Shown here piece after piece: positions 1 to 12,523 of a DNA stretch of 64,000 nucleotides. A model generated the notes under the pieces. The model was not told the DNA's origin. It ran no database searches and worked only from the letters and a program-made list of their open reading frames with translations. Numbering within the stretch: position 1 is the first letter of the stretch; the number at the start of each line of letters is the position of its first letter. The stretch covers positions 1-64,000 of the forward strand of contig JAACJO010000043.1 in the NCBI GenBank assembly GCA_013368445.1, read 5' to 3'. The stretch is from Leucocoprinus leucothites. Taxonomy: Eukaryota > Basidiomycota > Agaricomycetes > Agaricales > Agaricaceae. The translations under genes and the position numbers were made by a program.

Positions 1-53
1 TGAAGATAGCATGGTCAGCTTTTCCTCCAGCTTCTTCTTGTCTTTGTGGTGTT

Positions 54-1030
54 ATGCAGATATCTGACTACAACATCCAGAAGGAGTCAATGCTCCACCT
101 CCATGGCGGCACACAAATCTTCGTTAAGGCACTGAAGGAGACCGGCAATGTCATTGATTGTAAGACTTGAGTGTGCATTTTCTTCACTTGTTTTTTCATT
201 GCCGTGAGGATATGCAGATAGCTGACTACAACGTCTAGAAAGAGTCTATGATCCGTCTCTGTGGTGGCATTTAAATATTCATGAGAGTGGCAAGGACGGC
301 TGGCCATGCCTAGGGTTATAACAGTGAGGTGAGTATATCGCCTACCTTTTCTTTTGTCTTCATGGAGGTATGCAGGTAACTAATCACAACTTCTAGGAGG
401 AGTCTCCGCTCCATCTCTGTGGCCAAAATTGTGCAGACACTGAAGAAGGCCGTCAAAATTTATGATTATAATAGTGAAGGTGAGCTTTTCCTTCACTTTC
501 CCCTCGTCTTTGAGGAGGTATACAGGCAGCTAACTACAACGTCTAGAAGGAGTTGATGCTCCACCTTTGTGGTGGTATGTGAATTTTTGTTGAGATACTG
601 AAGGAGACCAGTGACGTTGTTAGTTGTAAGACCAAAAGTGAGCATGACCTTCACTTTTTCTTTGTCATCATGAAGGCATACAGATTACTAAGTACAACAT
701 CTGGAACACATCTCCGCTCCCTCTCTGTGGTGGTATGCTAATCTTTTTGAAGATGTTGAGGATGACCAGCGATGTCTTGGATTAAAATAGTGGAGATGAG
801 TATTTCCTTCACTTCTTTCTTCGTTATTGTGAAGGTGTGCAGGTAACTAACTGCTGCCTCTAGGAGAAGTCTCTGCTCTTTCTCCATCGTGGCATGTAAA
901 TCTTTGTGAAGATACCAGACAGTTGGTGACATTTTTGATTATAAGACTGAAAGTAATCACATCCCTCACTCTCCTTGTCTTCGTGGTGGTATACAGGTAT
1001 CTAATCCCAATATCCATGTTTCTCTCTTCG
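54..1030. repeat. degenerate ~158-bp tandem repeat, about 7 units
   Basis: A recognisable core, (a/g)T(a/g)CAG followed by TATCTGACTACAACATC-like text and AGAAGGAGTC, recurs at about 54, 212, 370, 520, 678, 837 and 991, so the spacing is 158, 158, 150, 158, 159 and 154 bp. Each unit also carries a TTCACTT..TTCTTTGTC stretch and a tract like CTCCACCTCTGTGGTGG. The minus strand of several units is open and gives related peptides (for example around VVSYLH with KKxVKK), but 158 is not a multiple of three, so the frame changes from unit to unit. The array probably continues left of the window. I cannot say whether it descends from repeated exons or is purely satellite-like. Confidence 0.8.
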
Positions 1031-1435
1031 ACAATGTAGCTGTCATTTGTTCTTGTTCTTACATGTATAGTATCCAACTATCAGCTTGCTTTGTTTACCA
1101 TAGCCAGTGAATAATTAATTTTCTGTGTAGCTGACTTGTGTACTATGTACATTTTGGAAAGTGTGATAATATCCACCCAAGTGGGCCTATACCATGGCAT
1201 CCACAAGGGGTCTATCCTCTGTCCCTGTGGTTGTCCCTGTGGTTCACAACATGCACACCATTCTTCCTGGATATTGGTTTCTGTTCATACAGTAATATCA
1301 AGTTTTCCTGTCAACCAGTTTGCCTAATCTCTACTCAACCCTCTGCTTCACCCTATATATTTCTGCCATCTCACCTCAACCCTCTCTGTCCATATTCACC
1401 CCTGCCTACCTCTGTCCACCTCTGTCCATCCATAC

Positions 1436-1502
1436 CCTGGTAAACCCTGGTGAAATGTTTTAAAACCCTAGTAAAACCCTAATATTCTCCTGATAACCCT
1501 AT
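1436..1502. repeat. degenerate telomere-like CCCTAA/CCCTGG tract
   Basis: The plus strand has repeated AACCCTGG, AAACCCTAG and AAAACCCTAA words here, and read on the minus strand these are TTAGGGTTTT and CTAGGGTTTT. This resembles a degenerate interstitial telomere repeat (fungal telomeres are TTAGGG). It overlaps the 3' end of the small minus-strand gene at 1468-2006. Just before it (1225-1440) the plus strand is C/T-rich with short imperfect repeats such as CCCTGTGGTTGT and CACCTCTGTCCAT. Confidence 0.5.
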
Positions 1503-2006
1503 AGATTTCGTCTGCAATACTGGGCAGTAGTTGACCAATTTTGGTCGAGCCCTCAAACACAAAGTAGTTTACGGTCATATCCCACCAAAGGCGTCGGAGA
1601 GGGTGGGTTTTGAGTTCTGCAGGAGGGGGCTTGCGCAGAATGTACGCGAAGTGATCCTGTCCGTCAAAAAACCATTGCGGCCACTGGGCGAAATCCTGAG
1701 TGCCCCATCGTCCATCATCGCGCATCGTAACGACTTGGTGACCTAGATTGACTTCCGGGATCCAGTCGGCATTTGGTGTCGTGATTACAAGCTGTTCCTT
1801 ATTGCCTTCGTGGCTGGACGAGCTCTTGTTCTGTGCCGAGAGGTACATGGTTTTGAGTTCGGCTACCAGTTTCGCATCCGTTGCTTGAAGCCCATCTGGG
1901 AAAGTTAGAAGGAGTAAAGCATGAACTACAAAGTCAGCTCACTCGAGTCAGGGCGCTGGTATGGTTGAAGGACTAGGTTCCCGTTTATGTCGCGGAGCAG
2001 AGGCAT
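1468..2006 (-). CDS. small two-exon hypothetical protein, C-terminus running into telomere-like repeat
   Basis: The model is complement(1468..1895,1943..2006), 163 aa. Exon 1 starts MPLLRDINGN and ends with a GTGAGC donor; a 47-nt intron ends CCCAG. Exon 2 holds a hydrophilic region rich in Trp and aromatic residues (WFFDGQDHF, LRRLWWDMTVNYFVFEG). I recognise no domain; the start resembles hypothetical proteins from mushroom genomes. The last residues (IRRILGFY) are encoded by the telomere-like TTAGGGTTTT text, so the natural C-terminus may be lost. Upstream exons are possible: the minus strand at 2023-2256 is open but has no clear splice link. The function is unknown. Confidence 0.5.
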
Positions 2007-2823
2007 ATTTCTGCAGGTATAGTCAACACGCTATCAACGGGGCAAGTATAATCTGACAAAACTCCGAGGGCTCAGAGTCACTGCGAAGTAGTGTCGAGAC
2101 GAAGGATGAAACATCACTTCGGGTGAGGTCGAGCAAAGCATCAGGCCTCGAAGAGGATGTGAATTGAGAGCGCACCTTGTACGGGATATGCGGTAGTGGG
2201 ATAAGGTGAAGGACGCTCGTCCCAGACGCTCGGGTGACATAAACAAACACATTCAAACATTCTGAACGTCATGTAATACACTCATTGCCACCGTTGCACT
2301 CACAGGATACTGAATCATGCAAACTTCATAGGATTTCATATATAATGTGCCGCATCTCAGTCTATATGACTTAGCCGGCCATAGTTGAAATACGCTCATA
2401 ATCTGAAGTAGAGGGTAAGTCTGGTAAATCCAAGGTCGTCGGAGACGTTATAATTGTACTCTTATCCAGCCATTGAATTTGTCGTAACTTTCCTCGATCC
2501 ATTCAGCGGTCAAAGTGTGAATGGTCCTAGTGAATAATACTCTCGGAATATCTCAACGCAGACGGTAGTAGAAAGTTGGAATGATATTAAGGCATTCACG
2601 GCAAAGAGACCAAGGGTAACGGGAACACAGGATCATCAAGTCCAGATATCCAAAAATACAAAGTCCACCAAGAACTTGGTACAGCGATACCAACGTGTAA
2701 ACGAGAGAAAACAGTAATGTGTGTGAATACGGTCCAAGATGAATGACATTCTATCCTCTACTGGATTACGAGAGTTAGGGAAAGCACGCTCAAGAAAACT
2801 AACTGAAAGCGGTATGAGAGCAC
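2007..2823. other. gene-poor spacer between two minus-strand genes
   Basis: I see no supported gene. Two overlapping minus-strand open frames at about 2023-2256 (72-77 aa) might be upstream exon sequence of the 1468-2006 gene, but no donor/acceptor pair joins them. The right part (2400-2823) would hold the 3' UTR of the SNF2-family gene. Confidence 0.4.
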
Positions 2824-5800
2824 CTAAAGCTTTCTCTGCTGAGGCTTTGGGCGAGTCGCTTTCAGAGCAGACTTGGGAGGGACGACGTCCTTCAGGAGCC
2901 CTGGAGTACGAGATGGCCCCTGGGACGACGATGGTCCCGAACGAGGAGATGACTGGGTCAATGGAGAAGATATGCTCGTCATCGGGCTGATAGTGTGCTG
3001 CTGTTGTGCTGTTCAGAATGGGTGAGTAAGGATCATCTGGGGGTATTGTCGTCGTGCACCTTGCTGAGGGGGTAGCAAAAATTGTCGAGGTGTTATTTGG
3101 GAAGGGCGAGCAACTGCATAGGATTAATGAGATAAGGTAGCTTTAATGTTAATCATCCTTACAAGGGTTCTGAAGCGGTTTCTTGGGCTTTATAGGTTCC
3201 TTCTCTTCCTGGGTGGAGCTAGCGGTATTGTTCCATTCGGTTGTATCTGGATCGACGTATACTGAACCATCGTCAGAAACTAGAATTACTAGATATAGCA
3301 GTAACTCACAAGGCTCCGCATCGGTCGTCGATGACGTTTGATCGTGCGACGTGCTGGGAGCTCCAGATAACAGCAGCCGAACTTGTGCCAAAACCGCTGG
3401 ATCAACTGAACCGAAATTTATTTATATTCAGACGAATATCCGAAATACCACTTACCAGTTCCAGCCAACTGTCTAATAGTATCTTCTACGGTGCTCTGAG
3501 CGGGATTGACGGCGGCCGTAGAAGCTGTAACCGCGGACTCAGCTAGTGCTAGTATGCCGCCAGGTCAGAACCGAGTATCACCGGAAACAAGCTTCTCTCA
3601 CCGGGGTTCACATTCGTATTAGCCGTCGTGGACGCGTGAATCTTCTCTTGTTCCGCTAAAGAGATGGTCAATCACATTGCACTGGCTAACAATAGTGGGA
3701 CTCGTTACCCCCCGATGCCGCTATCGTCTGCTCACCTGTTTCTTTCCTGGCCCTTTTGTGAGGAGGGCTTCGGGTCGGGCTTCCGGGACTTCCGAGCCCA
3801 ACAGCTGATAATCGCGATGGATGGATGGTGGAAAGAAAAATCTGAGCTTGAGCAAGGGCGCGTAAATTGAGTACCTACTACTCGGATTGGTCAACGCTTC
3901 TGTATCGTCTTTTTGGGGGGCAATATCTAGAAATCTCCTCAGCACTCTGTTTATTTCCTGACTGGGTCTCGGGTACGCGAACCTATATCCATGTCATCTG
4001 CTGGCGCTAATTGAGCTTCTGATTCTGACATAATGTGGGTGAGATTGTTCGCTCGATGAACCAAATTGAAACGTACCAGCGATGAAAGAAGATTCCTCTT
4101 TATAATCGACGTCCATTTCATGCTCTGATGTTGAATACGGATCTGCTGACAGTGCATGAGTAGTAGTTGATTTGTGAAGCAAGTCGACTGACCGCTGGCT
4201 GGTGGGACATCGGTGGAATATGTCCCATCACTCATAGGGACATCGCCGACTCCACCACCTTCTGGGAGCTGGGAGGTGGATGCGGTATCAATGCTCGGCG
4301 TGGGCTCGTCGTCGTCGACGACAATCTGGCGGTGCCGGCGCTTTGTTGCCCTCGGAGCTTTGGGTGCCTTCTTTGCCTTCGTGGTCTTTTTCTTCCCGTT
4401 TTCTTTCGTCTCATCGCTTTCGTCTGCTTCTGGTGGTTCTGGAACATGTCCCTGCAGAATGGTTTGTAGTTCTGTGTGAGAAAAATTACGAGTTCGTTTC
4501 GGTTACAAAGGAAAGTCATAGTGCGGCAGACCTTCGCGGAGCTCTTTGTTTACAAATGCATCGAACATGTCGCGTTTGTTTCTCGCCATGGCGTTCATGA
4601 GAAGATCGGCAGAGTCGTTCGCCAATAGATAGATGACTTTGACGATTCTCCTCTGAGGTTGTCGATGGGCGCGACCAATAATTTGGCATTCATCTTGAGA
4701 GGACCATGGTTGATCCTAAAGGAGCAGTCACTACAAAGGGTTACTTAAGATGTAAAAGAGGCGTGGAACTCACGAAGAAGATAACAATATCTGCAACTGC
4801 TAGGTTAAGGCCGGCAGATCCAACGCTGGAGAATATCAAGATCCGTGAGTCGTCATTCTCGTCATAGAGCCGTTTAACCCGTTTGTCACGCTCCTCGAAA
4901 GATATCTTGCCATTAATGGATAGAGTCTTCAAGCCGTAAAGCTGAAGAACCTGGATTGTGAATCAGAGTGGTTGTCGACTGTGTGGATATATATCAACCC
5001 TACATTTCGTAGTAGAGGGGCCATAGAAGTGAATTCAGAGTATATGATGATGCGGCGCTTTCGTGAGTACTCCTTACCCGGCTCCATGATCACTGGAGTG
5101 AATAAAGCCTGGCCGTTTTCGAACTTGACGTCGTCGACGTCGTCGTGAGTGAGATAATGAGAACAGATTCGAGCACAAATGTCCATCTTGGTGCTCTTGA
5201 CCGGTTCCCACTCTGCCAGGGTTTTGAACGTCGGACATGGTTCAGCGGGATCTTCTTTCGCGTAGCCAACTGCTGTTCTGTACTCCAAGTAAAATTTCTG
5301 GGAAAACAACCATTAGCCATGTAAGAGACAAGTCATGGCAAGTAAGATCGAATACCTTTGTGTGAATTTGGCCGGACGAGCATGAGATAATACTGTGTAC
5401 CGACTTCAGAAATTGTTTCGACTATATGAAAAGAGACCAACGACTCACGCTGCTTTGGCTGCATCGGACCTGTCCGTGATGATTTCTGTCTCACGCTGCG
5501 TCAGATCGAGAATACCGAGCAACTGAACATATGGTGGTAGGGGTATAAGCGGCTTATCCTCAAAGTCTTTACTACTGATCGTTCGGCGCAATAAATGCCC
5601 CTTGCATTGCATTTGCAGTCTTCGAACGATTTGAAGTCGTTCGATCCTGAGAGACTCCCCGTCATCGTCGAGCTTTTTGGCCTTGCGCATCCGGGAATTA
5701 TCCGCCTTCTCTTCTATGTAGGAAATCTCGTCTAGGAAGTGAGAGAGGCCAACGAGGCGACCAAGTGCCGATATGTCCTATTTTGGTGTCAATCATACAA

Positions 5801-7893
5801 AAATCGCCTCTGATAATATTGGATATCACCTTCGGAGCAGTATGGAGGGGAGTAGCTGTCATTATGATTCGAACTGTGGCTTGTTGTAGTAGTCGTAAAG
5901 CCGCGGTATGCTTACTACCGGCGTTTCGCAAGTGGTGGGCCTCGTCGATCGTAACGGTGAGGAACCATTGGCCAAACAGGGTGTTAGATAACAACACTTT
6001 CGGCTTGAGCGGGGGAATATCCCACGGCCGCGAGTTCCTGGTGCGTCTGGGTGTTACTGCGTGGTTTTCCCTGAATTCGTTGGCGAGCACCTGTGGAAAG
6101 AAACACGAGTCAACACAATATTCGAGTTTCAAAACCAAAATAAAGTGTACTGATTGACTGGCGACGATGATGATATTATGACGTTCGTGCAAGGACTTCA
6201 CAATAGGTCCTTCTGGACCCCAGAATACAGCAGTGTCTGTCGAGCTATCGTAGACGAGGATGTCCACCTTCTTCGGGCGCAGAGTAGTTTTCAGTTCACT
6301 GACCCATTGTTTGACGAGGGTGCCGGGACAAATTACGAGATGTGGATGCGACGGGATCTTCGTAGAACCTGCGAGAAACGGCCTCTCAACTAATAAATCC
6401 GTCAGAACACGATGGCACTAAATAGGGAAAATAACTGACCGAGAATCGGAGGAAGAGGTCGGTTTGTTGATTGTAAAAATATGCCTTGATTGAGGAACGT
6501 AATCAACGTGATAGTTTGAGTAGTCTTGCCGAGCCCAACTTGATCGGAAACAAGCACTCCCTTGGTGTGAAGAGCGTCTTTTGCTTCAATGAAGATGCAG
6601 CGAACGATAGAGTGGCAACCAGCAAGCTGGTGCCAATGTAGATTCAGAGAGGATAGCTCTTCGGGAATGGGGTCTTGAGCGAATAACTTGGGGTTGTCCC
6701 AGGGAGAGATGCCAGATCTGTGACGATGAGTGTTGAACTGCGGTGGGATGCCGGTTCTGAAACCGAGGCGCTGAGCGAGTACTTCAGAAGACATGGTACC
6801 TTCGACCTCCATCCCGAAGTCGCGCTCTTCAAAGTCCTGGTCTATGGGCACCACATTGGCCAGGGGCTGTTCCTCGTCGTCTTCGACGTTTGCCTCAAAG
6901 TAGTCGTGGTATATATTCAACAAATCCGAGACGTCTTCTTGAGTGGCAAGGGTCATGAGCGCCTTTTTGGAAACTTTGCATGTCTCTGCCAAAAATGATC
7001 AGAGGGTGACGTCGATTACAAGCGGTGATGAAAGACCTTTTCGTGTCACGCGTTTCTCTTTCGGAATCTCCGCTCCTAGCGTTTCCATGATAACTTGTAG
7101 ATCGCCCATCATCTCTTCTGCTTTCTTGATGTTCTCCGTCGTATTATACAGCTCGGATACCTCTTTCCACTGGGCAACGTCGCGAATTGCCTTACCGACG
7201 TTCTTCGTGGTGAGGTTCCCCATCTCTAGTTCTATATGGCGATGAGTAAAAGTGTAGGTGGACGGTGATAGGGAAAGGCATACCTGCGAAGGAGGCTCGA
7301 GCGTCTTTCTCGACATTGGCTGCATTTGTCTTCAGCTTGTTGACGGATTTGCGGATCGAGTCCCAGGACCGCTGAACAAAAATAGAGAGATTCCTCCGAA
7401 TCGATAGCGGCAGTGTATCGCTTTGCGGGATGAAAGCTTCCTCACCAAACAACTTATAACCGAGGCTGTTGAGGATAATGGCGGAATATGAGTCTGCGTG
7501 TGGCCATTGCGACACCTCCCCGTTATGCTCTCGGATTAAAATGGCCGTCGGGTGAACGTCCCACTCCTTGAGCTCTTCAACAACCGCGTCGTGGATGTTC
7601 CAGCGTTTCCAATTGCGCTTCATGAATTCGTTCCAAACCCCTTTCCCGGGGTGCGTCGTTTTAGCCTGATACTGATGTTTCTTCTCCTCAGACGGTTGCG
7701 CCCAGTAATCCTGAAAGAACGACTGGACGTCTTGAGCGTTCTGGCGAGTCCAGCCCGACGGAAGGTCCTTGTCGTTCCCAGGAAACAAGCCGTGGTAGAT
7801 TTTAGTGCGTTCTTGCCAGGTGGGCCATTTCCAGGGTGCGCCATCGAGAGCATAGAGTCGCATGAGAGCACAACCAACTGTATGACTGGGCAT
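2824..7893 (-). CDS. SNF2-family DNA-dependent ATPase/helicase, 21 exons
   Basis: Exons (minus): 7284-7893, 7037-7231, 6440-6985, 6151-6389, 5830-6090, 5449-5777, 5356-5392, 5004-5297, 4774-4950, 4532-4715, 4193-4471, 4077-4145, 3983-4024, 3882-3926, 3736-3804, 3602-3655, 3456-3548, 3310-3405, 3163-3261, 3060-3113, 2824-3008. They sum to 3957 nt, an exact multiple of three: 1318 aa with a TAG stop. The helicase core shows a Q-like motif (HWHQLAG, ~385), Walker A (DQVGLGKTT, ~416), motif Ia (HLVICPGTLVKQW), DEAH (~579), TATP (~608), motif V (SVGSAGLNLA) and motif VI (QDECQIIGRAHRQPQ, ~903). The N-terminal ~260 aa and the basic, Ser/Pro-rich C-terminal ~350 aa match nothing I know; the latter has KKKTTKAKKAPKA and PPHKRARK as likely nuclear signals. 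The family translocates on DNA and remodels chromatin or displaces proteins; this member's role is unknown. The many tiny C-terminal exons are unusual. Confidence 0.92.
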
Positions 7894-9801
7894 TTTGAGA
7901 TATGAGGGAGAAGCGGTAAGGACATACCAAGGAAACCTGGACTAAATATACTTGAACGTGAATGATAATGAGATAAGTAATGGATTTCACGGTATGTAGT
8001 GGACACGGTGACGACGCTAATACTACGTCGTGCACTTGAAACGAGAGTTAACCCGCGAATACGCCATCCCTCGGAGATAACAACAGATACACTACGTATT
8101 TGCAGAGGGGCACAATGAGTTCTAGAGCGCAGTAAGAGCTACTTTTGCTTACCTTCTAGCTATTGCATACTTTGAGAAGCGCGGCTATATGTGCGGGAGT
8201 TCATGAAGCTAGAAACTTTGACCATTGGCGAAACGCTCAGTAAGGAAATCAGAGGACAACAAGGGGATACATTACCTGAAGAGTCCCCCTTTCATTGTCG
8301 TCGAACAGTCCATTTCCCAGCAGAGGGGAACAATAGGCTTTGCTGGTCAAGAGGAAGGTTTCGGGAGGTGCGCGATTCTCGATGATCGTACGATCGGATG
8401 GCTCGCACGAGGAGCTCAGGTGGCCTGAAGGCAGTAGCATTGTTCATGAAGGACTTCTAAGACGCCAAGGAAGAAGATGGCGTTTGAGAGTTTCACGATG
8501 AAGCAGCTGCGAGCGGATACGCTGACAGTTTACGTCTGCTGAGGTGGAGTAGCCCTTACGCCGACGAGCTGTCAGGCGCAAGGGGGGTGTCGTCGACGAA
8601 AACGTCAGGCAAGACCCGCACAGAAGCACGTCGTGGACGGACCAGTCACACAAGATGGATATCTGCATCATGAGCGCGGGGGTGAAGAGTGTAAGTCAGG
8701 GAAACATGACTAAGAGAACGTGAGAGAACATAAGATGTGTTTGTCATTGTTTAACAACAACCGCCAAGAATTTCCTTTCTGGTCGCTTCGCTGTCCATCC
8801 CCCATCCCTCCATGATCTCCATGGTCTCGTGCCTGGCGTTGTTGTATCCAGCTGGCGTGCTAAACTGTGTGACTGTACAGCCCACAATGTACCGCTGCGA
8901 TAAACTCACCTGACTATACAGTCGGTGAGGTCTAGTATTCATGGAACGTCTGACTTTAAGTCGGCGTTTCACTGACTGCTTGGGATATGACTTGCGCCTA
9001 GTCTACGACGGGACGTCTCGGTCGCTCATAGCTCTACGTCAACTACGATCGGCACCCAAATGCTAATCAACATCGGTGACGACGACGACGACTGCTGTGT
9101 AACACTCCCTGCACCAGCGCTCACAGTCTTCATTTATCTAATCAGCGCTCTTCCGCGACGAATAGCGGCCATTCGAGCCTTGGGAGGTCCGTCATTTGCA
9201 ACCCTTTTTTAATTAATGCAGTATCTCATTGACGTTTCCTGTTGTTTACCACGGAAATGCGACTGTCCGATTTAAACAAGCGATGCCATTAATGTAACTA
9301 CCCGCTTCATTCCATCTACACAGTTGTCCTCATGTCGCGACCCTCAACCCCTAGATCTCGCCCTCTGATCCTCACCCTTCTACAAGTCGCTTTTGGCTTC
9401 ATGCTCTACCTCGACTCTATGCTATCTACGTCTTGCGGATGTTTGTCGAATCTGTTTCGGCGAGTTGCCATTTGATCCTCCTCCTGATACAACCCTTTCT
9501 CTAACCCGATTCCATCTAGACTCCCGACACCATTTACATCTCGCGGATATTTGTCAAATCAAGCGTGGTTCCGTTGTTATTACAAGCGCTTCCCTTCTTC
9601 CTTGCATTCTCGGTAATCCGTCGACGAAGGATGTAGTCTGAGTTGGTCCTGCGTCCAGCTTCGTTTGAGCACTTGCTCGTTGAATACGTTGTTCCTTGTA
9701 GGCCATCGCGTGTTAATTGTTTTTGTTCCATAGACTCGTTATATATACAATGCGCTAGACGTCTCTCTGGACGACCCTCCCTACCATTTGCCTCTGTCCT
9801 T
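7894..9801. promoter_or_regulatory. 1.9-kb divergent intergenic region
   Basis: It lies between the start of the SNF2-family gene (minus) and the start of the unknown 873-aa protein (plus), so it must hold both promoters. Open frames at 8191-8428, 8444-8671 and 8751-8972 show no splice logic or family resemblance. A short plus-strand frame starts at 9328-9335 and is Leu-rich but ends within 150 nt. A C/T-rich stretch at 9330-9640 with repeated CTATCTACGTCTTGCGGATNTTTGTC-like phrases could be 5' UTR of the downstream gene. No clear TATA box or operator was identified. Confidence 0.4.
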
Positions 9802-12523
9802 ATGTCCCATCCGTTGTATTCTGATTTCCCCCTCGTCTCTCATTCTGTCGGCGATTTTAATGATCTCTGTAAAGCCACCCATTCCAGGGATCAGGCAGAC
9901 TTCATCCAGGTAGCCCTCACGGGCGAGTATTTTGAAGAAGAGGAGCAGTTGCAGGTCATGGTCGATGCCAACAGAAACCACCTAGACGATGACGAACGAC
10001 TGGAAATCTCTCGTGATATCGACTCCTCTCATGGTATTTCCAACAAAATCCTCGTCGACGCCCCAATTTCGATCTGGTCTGTCCCGCACGAATCTTTTGC
10101 GCTCAAATCATCGATTCACATCACGCATGAAATCACGTACCGAGGAGTACGTTCTAATGTTCGTTCAATACTTGCAGAGCTGATATTGTTTTTAGACTCC
10201 TTATAAAGTCCCGTTTCACCACATCCCGAACTTTGAGCTCGGATATTTCGGCACTCGTCACCACTTGAACCTTGCGTTTATCAAGCTCTGGACACCTGAC
10301 CACTCGAAATATGAACAACCGTGGCGAATTTCTGAGGAGAAACGTGCGCTTTGGTACCAACATGGGCTCCGACCCGCGATCACCACCCTTCTGGGTAATC
10401 GCGTCGCATCCGACTGGCCTGCCACTCTGGAAACAGAAAAACTACGCGCTCATAAGTCCAAAGGCCCACCTGCCTGGTCTACTAAAGTCTTACCCAAGGA
10501 AGTTGTCGAGCGCCTTGCAGACGCGATTCGAGACGAGCTTGCCGTGGATGTCTTCCTTGAGGATGAGGATAGGGAATGGGCATCTGATTTCGTGGTGTTG
10601 CATACCATTCGAGGTGTTAAGCACGCCAACTTCCATTCGGTGGACTCGTGGTCCGCTGAGTTCTTCCTCGAAGAATTCGCTAAGAGCTGCCAGCTCGTCC
10701 CAAACCACCATCTCTTTGGCCAATGGTACATCGACATCGGCATTGAGATCAGTAGCTTACAGAGCAACTGTCTCCAGTGGTCAACTGCCGGTCACTGTCG
10801 AACCGTCGAAGAAACTCTTCGTATTTCCAGGGAACATTCTTCGCGCATCACCACTCTCTCATCCTCGAAGTACTCTAGAGACCTGGTTAGCCATCTGACC
10901 GCTGTGAGTGGCTACCGTATTGAGCCCGGGCCACAAGCAGCTGGCGAGTTCGAGGTTGCTTATATTCAAGCATACACAACGGACAAAGCTGTCACGTTTA
11001 ACCGGGAGGGATCACACCATGCAAAGTTTCTACGAGCAAAGGACGCTTTGGGCCAGGCTCACCCTCTCCCGACCATCGAGGGACTGTACGATATATACTC
11101 AGAGGGGAAGGAGAAGAATTCTTCTAACGCAAGACTCGAAGTCCGAGTTCCATGGAGACACGCTACGACTGTCCTCGTAGAATTTGATCCTGAGGTTTTC
11201 CGAGACGCTCTTTATTCATTCACACGCGAGGAATGGTGGTGAGTGAACCCTCTCTATTCCAACTCCCTTTTACTAATGTTGCGTGCTAGGGACCTTCGTC
11301 TTATGCGTCTACTAGCAATCAGTAAAGTGTTCTCCCTTCAAGCGGAAGGTCCTACACATATGCGCTTTCAGTCAGAGACACTCCTCCTCACTGCCGGATG
11401 TATATGGCTGGCGAATAGTTTGCATGCTCGTCCTGATGATGGACCTGCATCCAGAGACCTCATGGACGCCGGTCTTCCGCTCATCGAGGCGTCACAAGCA
11501 CTCGACGAGATCCTGGCATACCCTGTTGCTGTCCACCCAGAAAACTTTCGCAAGGTCGCTTATAATCCCTTCGGATATATTTTCTTCAGGCGCATGATGT
11601 CACAGGAGGTACCTCGACTTCGCATTTCCGGGCCGATCCTTCCCTCGAAATCCTTCCAGTTCTGGTTCGGTATGAACCTTGCCCAAGTTCAGGCAAAATA
11701 CCAGAGTGCCGGGTTTGTAGACCGAGCTATCGTCGCTGAGACTCGCTCCACCACCAATAAACGAAGGTTACCCCAATACGTGAACCTGACAGATGCACCC
11801 GAGCCCAACCTCTTTGACCTCGCCCAGCACGGACACTCCCTTCAACCGCCGACTCTTGATGACGGCTCCGACGTCGAGGACAGACCACCCACTCCAGAAT
11901 CAGACAACGGGCCTCAGGGCATTGATGCCGAGCTTTCACAGCTATGGCGACAATTTGTTTCTGACCTCACTTCGAAATCTCCAAACCCTCGTGGTTCCAC
12001 GAAGTCATCGTATCTTGTCCTCAGAGACGTTCAACGACATTCCGGTAGTGAAGTGCCATACAAGAACCTTCGATTTGATGAACTCTTCACTGATGTTTGG
12101 TACAAGCATGCGCCGCGTGAGGAGTGGGAGACCAGCTTCCGTTGGCTTTTCCCTCCTGCTGGTCATCAATCGTCAACGTCGGTCCAGAACTATCGTCAGT
12201 CACCATACTACCAACAGTGGATGCGGATCCTCGAACAGAACAGTGGCAGTCCGGAGCTCATTGAAACAATACGCACTGAGTTTAAACGACGAATTCTCAC
12301 TTGGAGTTGGATGCCCAAGGCAGAAGTGGACAAGATGTGGCCAACTTCTGCGAAGAAGCCCTCGAAGACCGGCTTTACGCGATGGCCACCGAGCGACACC
12401 CGAGCCCCCGCTCCCCATATACTCGTCAAGGAACATGTGCGCCCCAGATTCGGCCCGGACAATGATGACGTGGCACATCCCAGTGAAGGTGCTTCACACA
12501 ACGAGGAGGAGGAGAGTGACTAG
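9802..12523 (+). CDS. large unknown basidiomycete protein (873 aa), divergent from the SNF2 gene
   Basis: Exons 9802-10146, 10196-11238 and 11290-12523 close in one frame (2622 nt). The start MSHPLYSDFP is the first ATG giving the conserved-looking N-terminus; the same frame is open further upstream to 9643, so an earlier start is possible. The introns are 49 and 51 nt with GTACGT/TAG and GTGAGT/TAG ends. The protein is soluble and rich in charged and aromatic residues (FELGYFGTRHHLNLAFIKLW, EFDPEVFRDALYSF), with an acidic Ser/Pro linker near residues 640-680 and an acidic tail (EEEESD). I recognise no domain, signal peptide or membrane segment. Its size, lack of repeats and two clean introns suggest a real gene. 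Its head-to-head position with the SNF2-family ATPase may mean shared control, but this is inference. Confidence 0.8.

Noticed and set aside
4232..4600. Plus-strand frames rich in Ser/Phe over the SNF2 gene
   Set aside because: They are shadows of a Lys/Arg-rich coding exon on the other strand.
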